A DNA stretch of 64,000 bases from Streptomyces sp. CB02414 (GCF_001905385.1 NZ_LIPF01000002.1:558001-622000), one strand, 5' to 3'. Positions 47,322 through 56,136 are shown, counted from the first letter of the stretch. Made by a program: numbers and translations. The notes: generated from the sequence alone by a model not told the origin.

Positions 47322-47551
47322 GACCCGCCTCAGCCGACAGGAGAGCCCGAAACCGCGCGGCCACCACCCGATCAGATTCGAACAAGAATCGAATTCAAAG
47401 CCAAACTCGTGCCTGCCGTCCCCCAAAACACGGCCGATTGCCCGTTTCCTGCGCGCGCGAAACCTGACGAAGATTGTCGTGCCCGTATACCGCCGGGTAC
47501 AGTCGCCGCACTGCTCTGGCAGCCCCTGTTGTCGAGGCGAAAGAGAAGTTG

Positions 47552-49123
47552 GTGAACGACCGTCACCCGTCGGGGACCATGACCACCCCGGCCCCGGCTT
47601 CCGACGCCGATCCGGCGCAGTACGCGTCGTACGGCACAGGGGAGGCCCAGTACGGCGACCTCACCACGTACGGCGGCTACGGCACCACCGGTTTTTCCAC
47701 CGGCGCCACCGCCACGGCGGCCTTCGACGCGGACCCCCTCTTCGGCAGCCTCCCGGGCCAGGGCGCCGGTACCTACGACACCACGGGTTCGTACGACGCC
47801 ACCCAGTGGTCCACCGGCAGCGGACAGACGCCCGGCTACGACGCCTACACGGACCAGAACCACGCCGCCTACGACACCGGCGCCTACGACACGACCGCCT
47901 GGGCGGCCGAGTACCAGCAGCCCGCTCCCGTACAGCCGCAGGCGGCGGGCGCCGAGGCCACCGGGCAGTGGGACACGGGCGCCTGGGACCAGCCGGACCA
48001 GTCCGGCAATCCCGCCGACCGGACCCAGCAGTGGGACTGGGGCACGCAGACCTTCGAGACCGGCTCGTTCACGACCGGCACCTTCAACGCCGGCACGTTC
48101 GACACCGGCGCCTACGACGCCACGCAGTGGAACTCGGCCGGCACCGCCCCGGAGATGCCCGAGGCTCCGGAGAACGCCGCGCCCGACGCCACACCGGCCC
48201 CCCAGGAGACCGGCTCGACCGGCTCGGACCCCGACTCACGCGACGTCGAGTTGACCGCCACCGGCGAACTCCCCACGGTGACCGCCCTCCTGGAGGACCA
48301 GGAGGAGGTCGTCGCCCCGGCCGCCCACATCCCGGCCCCCCGCGCCGGCTCCCGCAGCGGCGCCCGTTCCCGCCGTCGCCAGCCCGCCAAGCGCTCGGCG
48401 CTGATGACCATCGCCGTACCGTCGGCCTGCGTGATGAGCGTCGCGGGAATCGCGGCAGCCTCCGTCGGCGGCCTGAGCGGCGACGACGGCACGGAGGCCG
48501 CGGCGTCCGCGGCGGACGCGGACACGGATGAGGGCAAGGCGGCCCCGGTCAGGCCGTCGGCCGCCAACAACAAGCTGGACACCCAGCTCACCAGCCTCGC
48601 CGCCGGAGCCGACGACTTCGCCGACCGGGCCAGCCGGACCCAGGAACGCATCGACCTCAAGGCCCAGCAGGCCGCCGAGAAGAAGCGGGCGGCGCAGGAG
48701 GCGGCCCGCAAGGAGCGGCTGCGCCCGAAATTCGCACTCCCCGTCGAACAACACGGTCTCAGCGCGTACTACGGCCAGGCCGGCATCAACTGGATGTCCG
48801 TGCACAGCGGCATCGACTTCCCCGTGGCGTACGGCACGACGGTGATGGCCGCGACCGACGGCACGGTCCGCACGCAGTACAACTCCGCGTACGGCAACAT
48901 GATGATCGTGACCGCGAAGGACGGCACGGAGACCTGGTACTGCCACCTCTCCAGCTACCAGGTGCCCTCCGGTACGACGGTGAAGGCCGGCGACGCCATC
49001 GCGTTCTCCGGCAACTCGGGCAACTCGACCGGTCCGCACCTGCACTTCGAGGTGCGCCCCTCGGGCGGTTCGGCCATCGACCCGCTCTCCTGGCTGCGCA
49101 GCCACGGCCTCAATCCGGCGTAG
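47552..49123 (+). CDS. M23-family peptidoglycan endopeptidase with long low-complexity cytoplasmic head
   Basis: The 523-residue protein starts with GTG at 47552 (VNDRHPSGTMTTP). Residues 1-280 form a Tyr/Thr/Gly/Asp/Gln-rich low-complexity region with units such as AYDTGAYDTTAW. A transmembrane segment (LMTIAVPSACVMSVAGIAAA, near 283-306) follows, then a coiled linker (KAQQAAEKKRAAQEAARKER). The catalytic domain is a LytM/M23 zinc peptidase (SVHSGIDFPVAYGT, WYCHLSSY, TGPHLHFEVRP) with intact metal and catalytic histidines. It should hydrolyse peptide cross-bridges of the wall. An upstream in-frame start at 47474 lacks a ribosome site. Confidence 0.9.
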   Translation: MNDRHPSGTMTTPAPASDADPAQYASYGTGEAQYGDLTTYGGYGTTGFSTGATATAAFDADPLFGSLPGQGAGTYDTTGSYDATQWSTGSGQTPGYDAYTDQNHAAYDTGAYDTTAWAAEYQQPAPVQPQAAGAEATGQWDTGAWDQPDQSGNPADRTQQWDWGTQTFETGSFTTGTFNAGTFDTGAYDATQWNSAGTAPEMPEAPENAAPDATPAPQETGSTGSDPDSRDVELTATGELPTVTALLEDQEEVVAPAAHIPAPRAGSRSGARSRRRQPAKRSALMTIAVPSACVMSVAGIAAASVGGLSGDDGTEAAASAADADTDEGKAAPVRPSAANNKLDTQLTSLAAGADDFADRASRTQERIDLKAQQAAEKKRAAQEAARKERLRPKFALPVEQHGLSAYYGQAGINWMSVHSGIDFPVAYGTTVMAATDGTVRTQYNSAYGNMMIVTAKDGTETWYCHLSSYQVPSGTTVKAGDAIAFSGNSGNSTGPHLHFEVRPSGGSAIDPLSWLRSHGLNPA

Positions 49124-49199
49124 CGGAGTAACGTCTCAGCAACACGCCGAGCGGGGTCCGAGCCCTCCGGCCCGAACCCTCACCCCGCACACGACACCC

Positions 49200-51695
49200 T
49201 CAGAGCTTCTCCACCGGCGCGTACCGCAGCAGCAGCCGCTTCGGCTTGGTGTCCCCGAAGTCGATCGTCGCCTCGGCGTTGCTCCCCGTGCCCTTGATCC
49301 CGACCACCGTGCCGAGCCCGAACTGGTCGTGCGTGACCCGGTCGCCCACGGCCAGCGACACCGTCGGCTGGTCGGCCGCGGCGGACCGGCGGGTGGCGAA
49401 GCCGGAGGCGCCCGACGCCGAGGAGCGGGAGCGGGACGACGACAGCGAGGCGGCCACCGCGGAGACCGGCGCGGCGGGCGCGGGCCCGTTCGCCCCGGTC
49501 CGCTTCCACTCCAGGTGGGGCGTGGGAATCTCCTCCAGGAAGCGCGAGGGCGGGTTGTACGACGGCTGGCCCCAGGCGCTGCGAAGTGTGGACCGGGTCA
49601 GGTACAGCCGCTCACGGGCACGGGTGATGCCGACGTACGCCAGGCGCCGCTCCTCCTCCAGCTCCTTCGTCTGGCCGAGGGCGCGCATGTGCGGGAAGAC
49701 GCCGTCCTCCATGCCGGTGAGGAAGACGACCGGGAACTCCAGGCCCTTCGCGGTGTGCAGGGTCATCAGGGTGACGACGCCGTCGCCGTCCTCCTCGTCG
49801 GGGATCTGGTCGGAGTCGGCGACGAGGGCGACCTTCTCCAGGAAGTCCGCCAGCGTCCCGGTCTCCTCGCCCTCTCCCTCGCCCTGCTCCTGCTCGAACT
49901 CCAGGGCGACGGCCGCGAGTTCCTGGAGGTTCTCGATGCGGGTCTCGTCCTGCGGGTCGGTGGAGGCCTGGAGCTCGGCGAGGTAGCCGGTGCGCTCGAG
50001 GATCGCCTCCAGCACGGTCGCCGGTCCGGCGCCGGACTCGACGACGGTGAGGAGGTCCTCCATGAGGGTGTTGAACCGCTTGACGGCGTTGGCGGAGCGC
50101 GCGGCCATGCCGTACGCCTCGTCCACGCGCCTGAGTGCCTGCGCGAAGCTGATCTTCTCGCGCTGGGCGAGGGCGTCGATCATCGCCTCGGCGCGGTCGC
50201 CGATGCCGCGCTTGGGAACGTTGAGGATGCGGCGCAGCGGCACCGAGTCCTCCGGGTTGGCCAGCACCCGCAGGTAGGCCAGGACGTCCCGGACCTCCTT
50301 GCGCTCGTAGAAGCGGACACCGCCGACGACCTTGTAGGGCAGGCCGACGCGGATGAAGACCTCTTCGAAGACGCGGGACTGCGCGTTGGTGCGGTAGAAG
50401 ACCGCGACGTCGCCGGCCTTGGCCTCGCCCGCGTCCGTGAGGCGGTCTATCTCGTCGGCGACGAACTGGGCCTCGTCGTGCTCGGTGTCGGCGACGTACC
50501 CGGTGATCTGCGAGCCGGCGCCCTGGTTGGTCCACAGGTTCTTGGGGCGGCGGGACTCGTTGCGCTCGATGACCGCGTTGGCCGCACTGAGGATGGTCTG
50601 GGTGGAGCGGTAGTTCTGCTCCAGGAGGATCGTGGTCGCGTCCGGGTAGTCCTCCTCGAACTGGAGGATGTTGCGGATGGTGGCGCCGCGGAAGGCGTAG
50701 ATCGACTGGTCGGCGTCGCCCACCACGCACAGCTCGGCGGGCGGGACCTCGGCCTCGGGCGGCACGTCGACGGGGTGTTCGGCAGGCGTGCCGACGAGCT
50801 CGCGCACCAGGGCGTACTGGGCGTGGTTGGTGTCCTGGTACTCGTCGACCAGGACGTGCCGGAAGCGGCGGCGGTAGTGCTCGGCGACGTCCGGGAAGGC
50901 CCGCAGCAGGTTGACCGTCGTCATGATCAGGTCGTCGAAGTCGAGGGCGTTGGCCTCGCGCAGCCGCGACTGGTACATGGCGTACGCCTGGGCGAGCGTC
51001 TTCTCGAAGCCGTCGGCGGCCTGGGCGGCGAAGTCCTCCTCGTCGATCAGCTCGTTCTTCAGGTTGCTGATCTTGGCGCTGAAGGACTTGGGCGGGAAGC
51101 GCTTGGGGTCCAGGTCGAGGTCGCGGCAGACCAGGGCCATCAGGCGCTTGGAGTCGGCGGCGTCGTAGATCGAGAAGGACGACGTGAAGCCGAGCCGCTT
51201 CGACTCGCGGCGCAGGATGCGGACGCAGGCGCTGTGGAAGGTCATCACCCACATCGCGTTCGCCCGCGGGCCGACGAGCTGCTCGACGCGCTCCTTCATC
51301 TCACCCGCGGCCTTGTTGGTGAAGGTGATCGCGAGGATCTGGCCGGGGTGGACACCGCGCTCGGCGAGCAGGTGGGCGATGCGGTGGGTGAGCACGCGCG
51401 TCTTGCCGGAGCCGGCACCGGCCACGATGAGCAGCGGGGAGCCGGAGTGGACGACGGCGGCGCGCTGGTTCTCGTTCAGCCCCTCCAGGAGCGCGGCCGG
51501 GTCCAGGGCGGGGCGGGGGGCGCCGTCCCGGTAGTACTGGTCCCGGTCCGGAGGCACGTCGAACTTCCCGCCGAACAGATCGTGCGGGACCGGCTCCGGT
51601 CCGTGATCGTCCTCGGGCGGCGGCGGAGGTTCTTCCTCGTGACCGCGGGGGGTCTGGAGGCTCGCCAGGAAGCTGTCGTCAAAGAGGCTGCTCAT
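49200..51695 (-). CDS. pcrA: ATP-dependent DNA helicase PcrA/UvrD
   Basis: The 831-residue SF1A helicase has the Q-motif LNENQRAAVVHSG, Walker A GAGSGKTRVLTHR, motif Ia ITFTNKAAGEMKER, motif II LVDEYQDTNHAQY, motif III GDADQSIYAFRG, and motifs IV-VI ending in VGITRARERLYLT. The C-terminal region has a Ser/Ala-rich linker and a Tudor-like end. It acts in nucleotide-excision and mismatch repair and displaces RecA or RNA polymerase. The ATG at 51695 sits almost at the start predicted from a perfect PafBC-type damage promoter, suggesting damage induction and a near-leaderless mRNA. Confidence 0.97.
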   Translation of the reverse strand: MSSLFDDSFLASLQTPRGHEEEPPPPPEDDHGPEPVPHDLFGGKFDVPPDRDQYYRDGAPRPALDPAALLEGLNENQRAAVVHSGSPLLIVAGAGSGKTRVLTHRIAHLLAERGVHPGQILAITFTNKAAGEMKERVEQLVGPRANAMWVMTFHSACVRILRRESKRLGFTSSFSIYDAADSKRLMALVCRDLDLDPKRFPPKSFSAKISNLKNELIDEEDFAAQAADGFEKTLAQAYAMYQSRLREANALDFDDLIMTTVNLLRAFPDVAEHYRRRFRHVLVDEYQDTNHAQYALVRELVGTPAEHPVDVPPEAEVPPAELCVVGDADQSIYAFRGATIRNILQFEEDYPDATTILLEQNYRSTQTILSAANAVIERNESRRPKNLWTNQGAGSQITGYVADTEHDEAQFVADEIDRLTDAGEAKAGDVAVFYRTNAQSRVFEEVFIRVGLPYKVVGGVRFYERKEVRDVLAYLRVLANPEDSVPLRRILNVPKRGIGDRAEAMIDALAQREKISFAQALRRVDEAYGMAARSANAVKRFNTLMEDLLTVVESGAGPATVLEAILERTGYLAELQASTDPQDETRIENLQELAAVALEFEQEQGEGEGEETGTLADFLEKVALVADSDQIPDEEDGDGVVTLMTLHTAKGLEFPVVFLTGMEDGVFPHMRALGQTKELEEERRLAYVGITRARERLYLTRSTLRSAWGQPSYNPPSRFLEEIPTPHLEWKRTGANGPAPAAPVSAVAASLSSSRSRSSASGASGFATRRSAAADQPTVSLAVGDRVTHDQFGLGTVVGIKGTGSNAEATIDFGDTKPKRLLLRYAPVEKL

Positions 51696-51704
51696 CGCTC
51701 TCCG

Positions 51705-51727
51705 AGTCTAGGGCGCCCCACCGACAA
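51705..51727 (-). promoter_or_regulatory. PafBC/RecA-NDp DNA-damage promoter of pcrA
   Basis: On the minus strand TTGTCGGTG (51727-51719), eight bases, then TAGACT (51710-51705) fits TTGTCRGTG-N8-TAnnnT exactly. A start about seven bases on would lie at the pcrA ATG. It serves as an internal positive control for the elements at 42142-42223. Confidence 0.85.
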
Positions 51728-51934
51728 CCGGTTCCCGCCCCGGAAAATGGCCGCGCTCCCCGCCCCGGACACGCCCCGCGACCGAACGGCACACCTTGCG
51801 TGACCCTCTCACCGAAGGTCACGAAAATGTATCGGGCATATCACCCACCAACCTTCACAGCCGCCACACGAGTTGGCTACGGTGCGGACAGGCCGCACGA
51901 CCCCCTCCGGCGAACCTCGCCGGGCCGCGCGGCC

Positions 51935-52092
51935 TCCGCCGAGTCCGGCGTGCCCGCACGGCGCCCGGAGCCGGGGACCCAACCGAGAACCCTGGGGTGA
52001 ATCGGCACACGCGCCCTCGTCGGGGCGCACGCCGTAGGGCAACCCTTCCGGATCCACTCCGCCCGAACCCGACAGCTAACCCGGTAGGCGGA
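51935..52092 (+). promoter_or_regulatory. c-di-AMP (ydaO/yuaA) riboswitch upstream of an NlpC/P60 gene
   Basis: The leader contains the conserved blocks in order: CGGGGACCCAACCGAGAA (from 51972), CTGGGGTGAATCGG (from 51992), GCCGTAGGGCAACC (from 52031), and CCCGAACCCGACAGCTAAC followed by CCGGTAGGCG (52062-52090). These match the ydaO-type c-di-AMP aptamer. In Streptomyces such elements precede resuscitation-promoting factor and NlpC/P60 genes and lower expression when c-di-AMP is high. The gene's AAGGAG follows at about 52100. The 5' boundary is approximate. Confidence 0.88.
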
Positions 52093-52113
52093 TCTTTGGA
52101 AGGAGTCGCCTCC

Positions 52114-53304
52114 TTGGCGTCGCACCGCAAGCCGCGCCCCACGGGTACGCGCGTCGCAGGCATACGGACCCCCACCCTCGCCACGGCGGCCCTCACCTCT
52201 GTGGCGCTGCTGTCCCAGACGGCCAGCGCCACGCCGTCGGACGAGGACAAGCCGAGCCTCGAAGAGGTCGAGAAGAAGGTCGACGACCTCTACCGGCAGG
52301 CGGGTTCGGCGACCGAGAAGTACAACGCGGCCAAGGAGAAGACCGCCAAGCAGCGCAAGCGCGTCAACAACCTCCTCAACGACGTCGCCCAGCGCACCCA
52401 GAAGCTCAACGAGGCGCGCGAGGAACTGGGGTCCTTCGCCTCCGCCCAGTACCGCACGGGCGCCGTGCTCCCGCAGACCGCGACCTTCCTGCTCGCGGAC
52501 TCGCCGCAGGACTACTTCGACCAGAACCAGCTGATGAGCCGGCTCACCAGCCGCCAGAAGGACGCGGTCGACGACTACGTCACGCAGCAGTCCGAGACGA
52601 TGAAGAAGCGCCGGGAGGCCACCGAGAGCCTCGAGACGCTCACCGATTCGCAGAACGACCTGAAGACGGCCAAGGCCACCGTCCAGAAGAAGCTCGCCAC
52701 CGCCCGTGAACTGCTGTCGGAGCTGACCGCCGAGGAGAAGGCCCGACTCGCGGCGATCGAGAAGAAGAAGCAGGAGGAGGCCGCCCGCAAGGCCGCCGAA
52801 CTCGCGAAGCAGCAGGCGGAGGAGCGGGAGCGGCAGCAGCGGGAACGGGAGCAGGCGGACCGGCAGGAGAGCGGGTCCGGCGGTTCCGGCGGCACATCCT
52901 CAGGCACCGGCACGACCAAGCCCTCCGCACCGGACGCCTCCTACGGCACCAAGGCCGAGAAGGCACTCGCCTTCGCCCGCGCCCAGATCGGCAAGCCGTA
53001 CGTCTGGGGCGCCACCGGCCCCGGCTCCTACGACTGCTCGGGCCTGACCCAGGCCGCCTGGAAGGCCGCGGGCGTGACCCTGCCGCGCACCACCTACGAC
53101 CAGGTGGACGCCGGCACGACCGTCCCCGTCTCCCAGGCACAACCCGGTGACCTGGTCTTCTTCTACGACGACCTCAGCCACGTAGGCCTCTACATCGGCA
53201 ACGGCATGATGATCCACGCCCCGAAGCCGGGCGCGTACGTCCGCGAGGAGTCGATCTACTACGACGGCGAGGGGTCCATCCACAGCGTGGTGCGTCCGGC
53301 CTGA
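52114..53304 (+). CDS. NlpC/P60 peptidoglycan hydrolase under c-di-AMP control
   Basis: The 396-residue exported enzyme starts with TTG at 52114, eight bases after AAGGAG. An N-terminal export signal (PTLATAALTSVALLSQTASA) is followed by a long coiled coil (residues about 40-235, KKVDDLYRQAGSATEKYNA to Arg/Glu-rich repeats) and a Ser/Gly/Thr linker. The C-terminal NlpC/P60 domain has the catalytic Cys near residue 308 (YDCSGLTQAAW) and histidines in LSHVGLYIG and MMIHAPKPG. This is the RipA/CwlO-like layout: the coiled coil gates the hydrolase, which cuts D-Glu-mDAP bonds. Regulation by the riboswitch links it to osmotic and germination control. Confidence 0.93.
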   Translation: MASHRKPRPTGTRVAGIRTPTLATAALTSVALLSQTASATPSDEDKPSLEEVEKKVDDLYRQAGSATEKYNAAKEKTAKQRKRVNNLLNDVAQRTQKLNEAREELGSFASAQYRTGAVLPQTATFLLADSPQDYFDQNQLMSRLTSRQKDAVDDYVTQQSETMKKRREATESLETLTDSQNDLKTAKATVQKKLATARELLSELTAEEKARLAAIEKKKQEEAARKAAELAKQQAEERERQQREREQADRQESGSGGSGGTSSGTGTTKPSAPDASYGTKAEKALAFARAQIGKPYVWGATGPGSYDCSGLTQAAWKAAGVTLPRTTYDQVDAGTTVPVSQAQPGDLVFFYDDLSHVGLYIGNGMMIHAPKPGAYVREESIYYDGEGSIHSVVRPA

Positions 53305-53331
53305 CCCGCGAGGCTCTCTAGCATCGGGTGC

Positions 53332-54363
53332 ATGTCATCCGGCGCCGCTCCCACCTCTCCTGTCTCCCCCTACCCTCTGCGCGCCTGGTGGGCGCAGCGC
53401 CCGCCGGCGGCCGGGGCCGCGGTGATGGCGACCGGCATCCTGTCGGTCGGCCTGCACCTCACCGGCCACGAGATCCTGTCCCGGATCGCCCTGGTGCTGG
53501 CCTGCGCCGCCTGGCTGACCCTGGCGGCGAACTTCGTCTACCTGCTGCTGGTCGAGCGTGCGCAGTGGGTGACGCGGGCGGGGACACCGGGCGCGCTCAC
53601 CGCCGTGGCCGCGACGACCGTGCTCGGCACCCGCTTCTCGCTGCTCGGCTGGACGCCCCTGGCGGCGGTGCTGCTGGCGCTGGCGGCACTGCTGTGGCCC
53701 GGACTGCTGTTCCTCGTCGTACAGCACTGGGGGCGCCGGATGCCCGGGGCGGTGTTCCTGGGGTGCGTCGCCACGGAGGGACTCGCCGTGCTCGGTGCCA
53801 CGCTCGCGGCGGCGACGACGACACCGTGGCTGGCGCACGCGTCCCTGGTCCCGTTCTGGCTGGGCATCGTGCTCTACCTGATCGCGCTGTTCCGCTTCGA
53901 TCTCCGGCAGGTGGCCCGGGGCTCCGGGGACCACTGGGTGGCGGGCGGCGCGCTCGCCATCTCGGCCCTCGCCGGCGCCAAGCTGCTCGCCGCGGCCGGG
54001 ACGGGCATGTACCTGTGGAACGCGGACGACCAGGCCGTACTGCACGACGTGACCGTCTTCCTGCTCGTTCTCGACCTGGCCTGGTACGCCGTCCTGCTCG
54101 CCGCCGAGATCGCGTGGCCGCGGCTCCGCTACGACGTGCGCCGCTGGTCGACCGTCTTCCCGCTCGGCATGACGGCGGCGGCGACGCTGTCCGTCGCCGC
54201 CGTCGTCGACGTGCCGTGGCTGGACGCGCCCGGTCAGGCGCTGCTGTGGGTCGCGGTCGCCGCGTGGCTGGCGGTCGCGGCGGGGGCACTCTTCCAGGCC
54301 CGGGCCGGGCTGCGGTCGGCGGGCGCGGGCCCGGCGGCTGTCAGGTCCACAGCACGGCGATGA
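53332..54363 (+). CDS. TDT/SLAC1-family transporter (tellurite resistance/C4-dicarboxylate type)
   Basis: The 343-residue protein has about ten hydrophobic helices and starts with a MATGILSVGLHLTGHEILSR segment, characteristic of TehA/SLAC1-related TDT transporters in actinobacteria. Members move anions, malate or tellurite-related compounds; the substrate here is unknown. The ATG at 53332 lies 27 bp after the NlpC/P60 stop, so read-through is possible. Its last 23 bp overlap the 3' end of the convergent gene at 54341, with no room for a separate terminator. Confidence 0.78.
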   Translation: MSSGAAPTSPVSPYPLRAWWAQRPPAAGAAVMATGILSVGLHLTGHEILSRIALVLACAAWLTLAANFVYLLLVERAQWVTRAGTPGALTAVAATTVLGTRFSLLGWTPLAAVLLALAALLWPGLLFLVVQHWGRRMPGAVFLGCVATEGLAVLGATLAAATTTPWLAHASLVPFWLGIVLYLIALFRFDLRQVARGSGDHWVAGGALAISALAGAKLLAAAGTGMYLWNADDQAVLHDVTVFLLVLDLAWYAVLLAAEIAWPRLRYDVRRWSTVFPLGMTAAATLSVAAVVDVPWLDAPGQALLWVAVAAWLAVAAGALFQARAGLRSAGAGPAAVRSTARR

Positions 54364-54694
54364 AGATGTTGGCCACGGTCAGCAGGCCCACCAGCCCGAA
54401 CAGCGGCTTCTCCACCTTCTCGTCGTCGCGCTTCACGTAGACCAGTCCGAGGATCACGATCAGCAGGGCGAGCTTCACGCCCATCTTGATGTTGTCGACG
54501 GACTGGTCGTCGGCCTGGTTGAGGCCGATCAGGACGACGCCGGTGACCAGCATCGTCAGCGCGCCGTGCAGCATCGCGGGAACGAAACGGGCCGTTCCCT
54601 GGCCCATGGCCTTCATCTGGGTCAGGAAGCCGCCCAGGAGCGACGCGATGCCGATGATGTGCAGACCGACGAAAATGTGGATGAGTACGTCCAT
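54341..54694 (-). CDS. Small four-helix membrane protein
   Basis: The 117-residue protein has four hydrophobic helices (DVLIHIFVGLHIIGIASLLG, LHGALTMLVTGVVLIGLNQ, GVKLALLIVILGLVYVKRD, LFGLVGLLTVANIFIAVLW). Histidines in helix 1 and at the start of helix 2 could bind haem or metal. I do not recognise the family. The ATG at 54694 is the only good start. It overlaps the convergent transporter by 23 bp, which favours antisense interaction between the two messages. Confidence 0.8.
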   Translation of the reverse strand: MDVLIHIFVGLHIIGIASLLGGFLTQMKAMGQGTARFVPAMLHGALTMLVTGVVLIGLNQADDQSVDNIKMGVKLALLIVILGLVYVKRDDEKVEKPLFGLVGLLTVANIFIAVLWT

Positions 54695-54790
54695 GAGGCC
54701 GGAGCCTAATCAGGGGGCCGGACACGCTCCGACACCGGCCCGTCCGGACCGCGGCGCCGCACGCCGAGCTCGGGCGCATATATGCGTCCC

Positions 54791-54858
54791 CTAGGCCCTG
54801 TCGTCAAATTCCCGTCGTCCGCCCGCCGGGCAGGCGGGAATTTGACGACAGGGCCTAG
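54791..54858. mobile_element. MITE-like element with near-perfect 20-bp terminal inverted repeats and CTAG flanks
   Basis: CTAG + GCCCTGTCGTCAAATTCCCG (54791-54814) is exactly complementary to the segment at 54835-54858, with a 20-bp GC-rich centre (54815-54834). CTAG at both ends could be a target-site duplication, as for IS5-like elements that insert at CTAG or TA. No transposase is encoded, so movement would need one supplied elsewhere. It can also fold as a long hairpin and may act as a terminator or insulator between divergent genes. The 12-bp palindrome CGCATATATGCG lies just upstream (54775-54786). Confidence 0.7.
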
Positions 54859-55075
54859 CACCTCACCTTCCCCTCCCGCCCCCGATCCGGCACATCGGTC
54901 ATCACCCATCGTGAAGACGACGGCCGCGGGGCGGGCCCACGGTCACATGCGGTCGCCCGACGGACCGGTACCGCCAGTTCCGCACAACCCGTCACCGGGC
55001 CGTTACCGTCACGCCTAGCGTCCTCCCCCGGGCAGGCCCAGCCGGGCCGAGTCGTACGGAAGGACGTGGAGCGCA
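54859..55075. other. Promoter region of the second NlpC/P60 gene
   Basis: No coding frame, riboswitch or clear repeat is seen. The ribosome site GGAAGGACGTGGAG lies just before the GTG at 55076. Unlike the gene at 52114, no c-di-AMP aptamer blocks are present. Confidence 0.5.
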
Positions 55076-56131
55076 GTGGGAACGCACCGCAGGCCGCGGC
55101 AGCGCATGACGGGCGGCGGAAGAGTCCGTACGGCGGCCACCATCACCCTGGCCGGTGCGGCCACCGCGACCGGCCTGGGCGGCGGCACCGGCCACGCCGA
55201 CCCGGAGCCGACACCTGCTCAGGTCAAGGCCAAGGTGGACAAGCTCTACCGGGAGGCGGAGGTCGCCACCGAGAAGTACAACGGCGCCAAGGAGAAGGCG
55301 GACACCGCCGAACAGCGCCTCGAGGAACTGCGGGACGAGGTGGCCCGCAAGGAGGACCGGCTGAACTCGGCGCGCGAGGACCTCGGAACGGTCGCGGCGG
55401 CCCAGTACCGGAGCGGGGGCCTCGACCCGGCCCTGCAGCTCATGCTCTCCGCCGACCCCGACCGGTATCTGGACGGCGCCGCCTTCGCCGAGCGGGCGGG
55501 CAGCCGGCAGCAGGCCACCGTGGGCCGGGCGCGCAATGAACTGCGGGAGATCCAGCAACTGCGCGGCGCCGCACGCGTCGAGGTGGCGTCGCTGACATCA
55601 CGCCGGGAGGAGCTGAAACGTCACCGCGAGACGATCACCGGCAAGCTGGCGACCGCCCGCCGCCTGCTGTCCCGGCTGACCGCCGAGGAACGCGCCCGCC
55701 TCGGCGACGGCACCGGTGACCGTGCCTCCCGCTCCTCGCCCGGCCCCCGGGACGGCCTCTCCGCCCCGGCCCAGGCGCCCAACTCCCGTGCGGCGGCGGC
55801 CGTCGCCTACGCCTACCAGAAGCTGGGCAGCCCTTATGTCTGGGGCGCGACCGGCCCCGACGCCTTCGACTGCTCGGGTCTCACCCAGGCCGCCTACCGC
55901 GCCGCGGGCGTCTCCCTGCCCCGCACGACCTACGCCCAGATCGACGCCGGCCGCCGCGTCGCCCGCTCGGAACTGCTCCCCGGCGACCTGATCTTCTTCT
56001 ACTCCGGCATCAGCCACGTCGGCATCTACGTCGGCGACGGCAAGATGATCCACGCCCCCAACCCGTCGGCGCCGGTGCGTGTGGCGCCCGTGGACCAGAT
56101 GCCGTTCGCGGGCGCCGCGCGGGTGGCGTGA
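55076..56131 (+). CDS. NlpC/P60 peptidoglycan hydrolase (second copy)
   Basis: The 351-residue paralogue of the hydrolase at 52114 starts with GTG at 55076 (GGAG upstream). It has an export signal (TAATITLAGAATATGLGGGT), a coiled-coil region (VKAKVDKLYREAEVATEKYN through about residue 205) and a C-terminal NlpC/P60 domain. The catalytic Cys is near residue 266 (FDCSGLTQAAY), with ISHVGIYVG and MIHAPNPSA histidines. The linker is shorter than in the first copy and the c-di-AMP leader is absent. The two paralogues, separated by a transporter and a MITE-like element, would be regulated differently. Confidence 0.92.
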   Translation: MGTHRRPRQRMTGGGRVRTAATITLAGAATATGLGGGTGHADPEPTPAQVKAKVDKLYREAEVATEKYNGAKEKADTAEQRLEELRDEVARKEDRLNSAREDLGTVAAAQYRSGGLDPALQLMLSADPDRYLDGAAFAERAGSRQQATVGRARNELREIQQLRGAARVEVASLTSRREELKRHRETITGKLATARRLLSRLTAEERARLGDGTGDRASRSSPGPRDGLSAPAQAPNSRAAAAVAYAYQKLGSPYVWGATGPDAFDCSGLTQAAYRAAGVSLPRTTYAQIDAGRRVARSELLPGDLIFFYSGISHVGIYVGDGKMIHAPNPSAPVRVAPVDQMPFAGAARVA

Positions 56132-56136
56132 CCGAG

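Noticed and set aside
47376..47394. ATTCGA-N7-TCGAAT inverted repeat upstream of the M23 gene
   Set aside because: It is short and in an AT-richer patch. It could be an operator, but nothing else supports it, so it is not reported as a feature.
46025..47467. 480-residue plus-strand frame over the lipase
   Set aside because: The lipase frame has the conserved GHSLGG motif and a strong ribosome site. The longer frame is Arg/Pro/Ala-rich shadow sequence.
54775..54786. CGCATATATGCG palindrome next to the MITE-like element
   Set aside because: It could be a flanking hotspot or chance; there is no second copy or gene context to give it a role.
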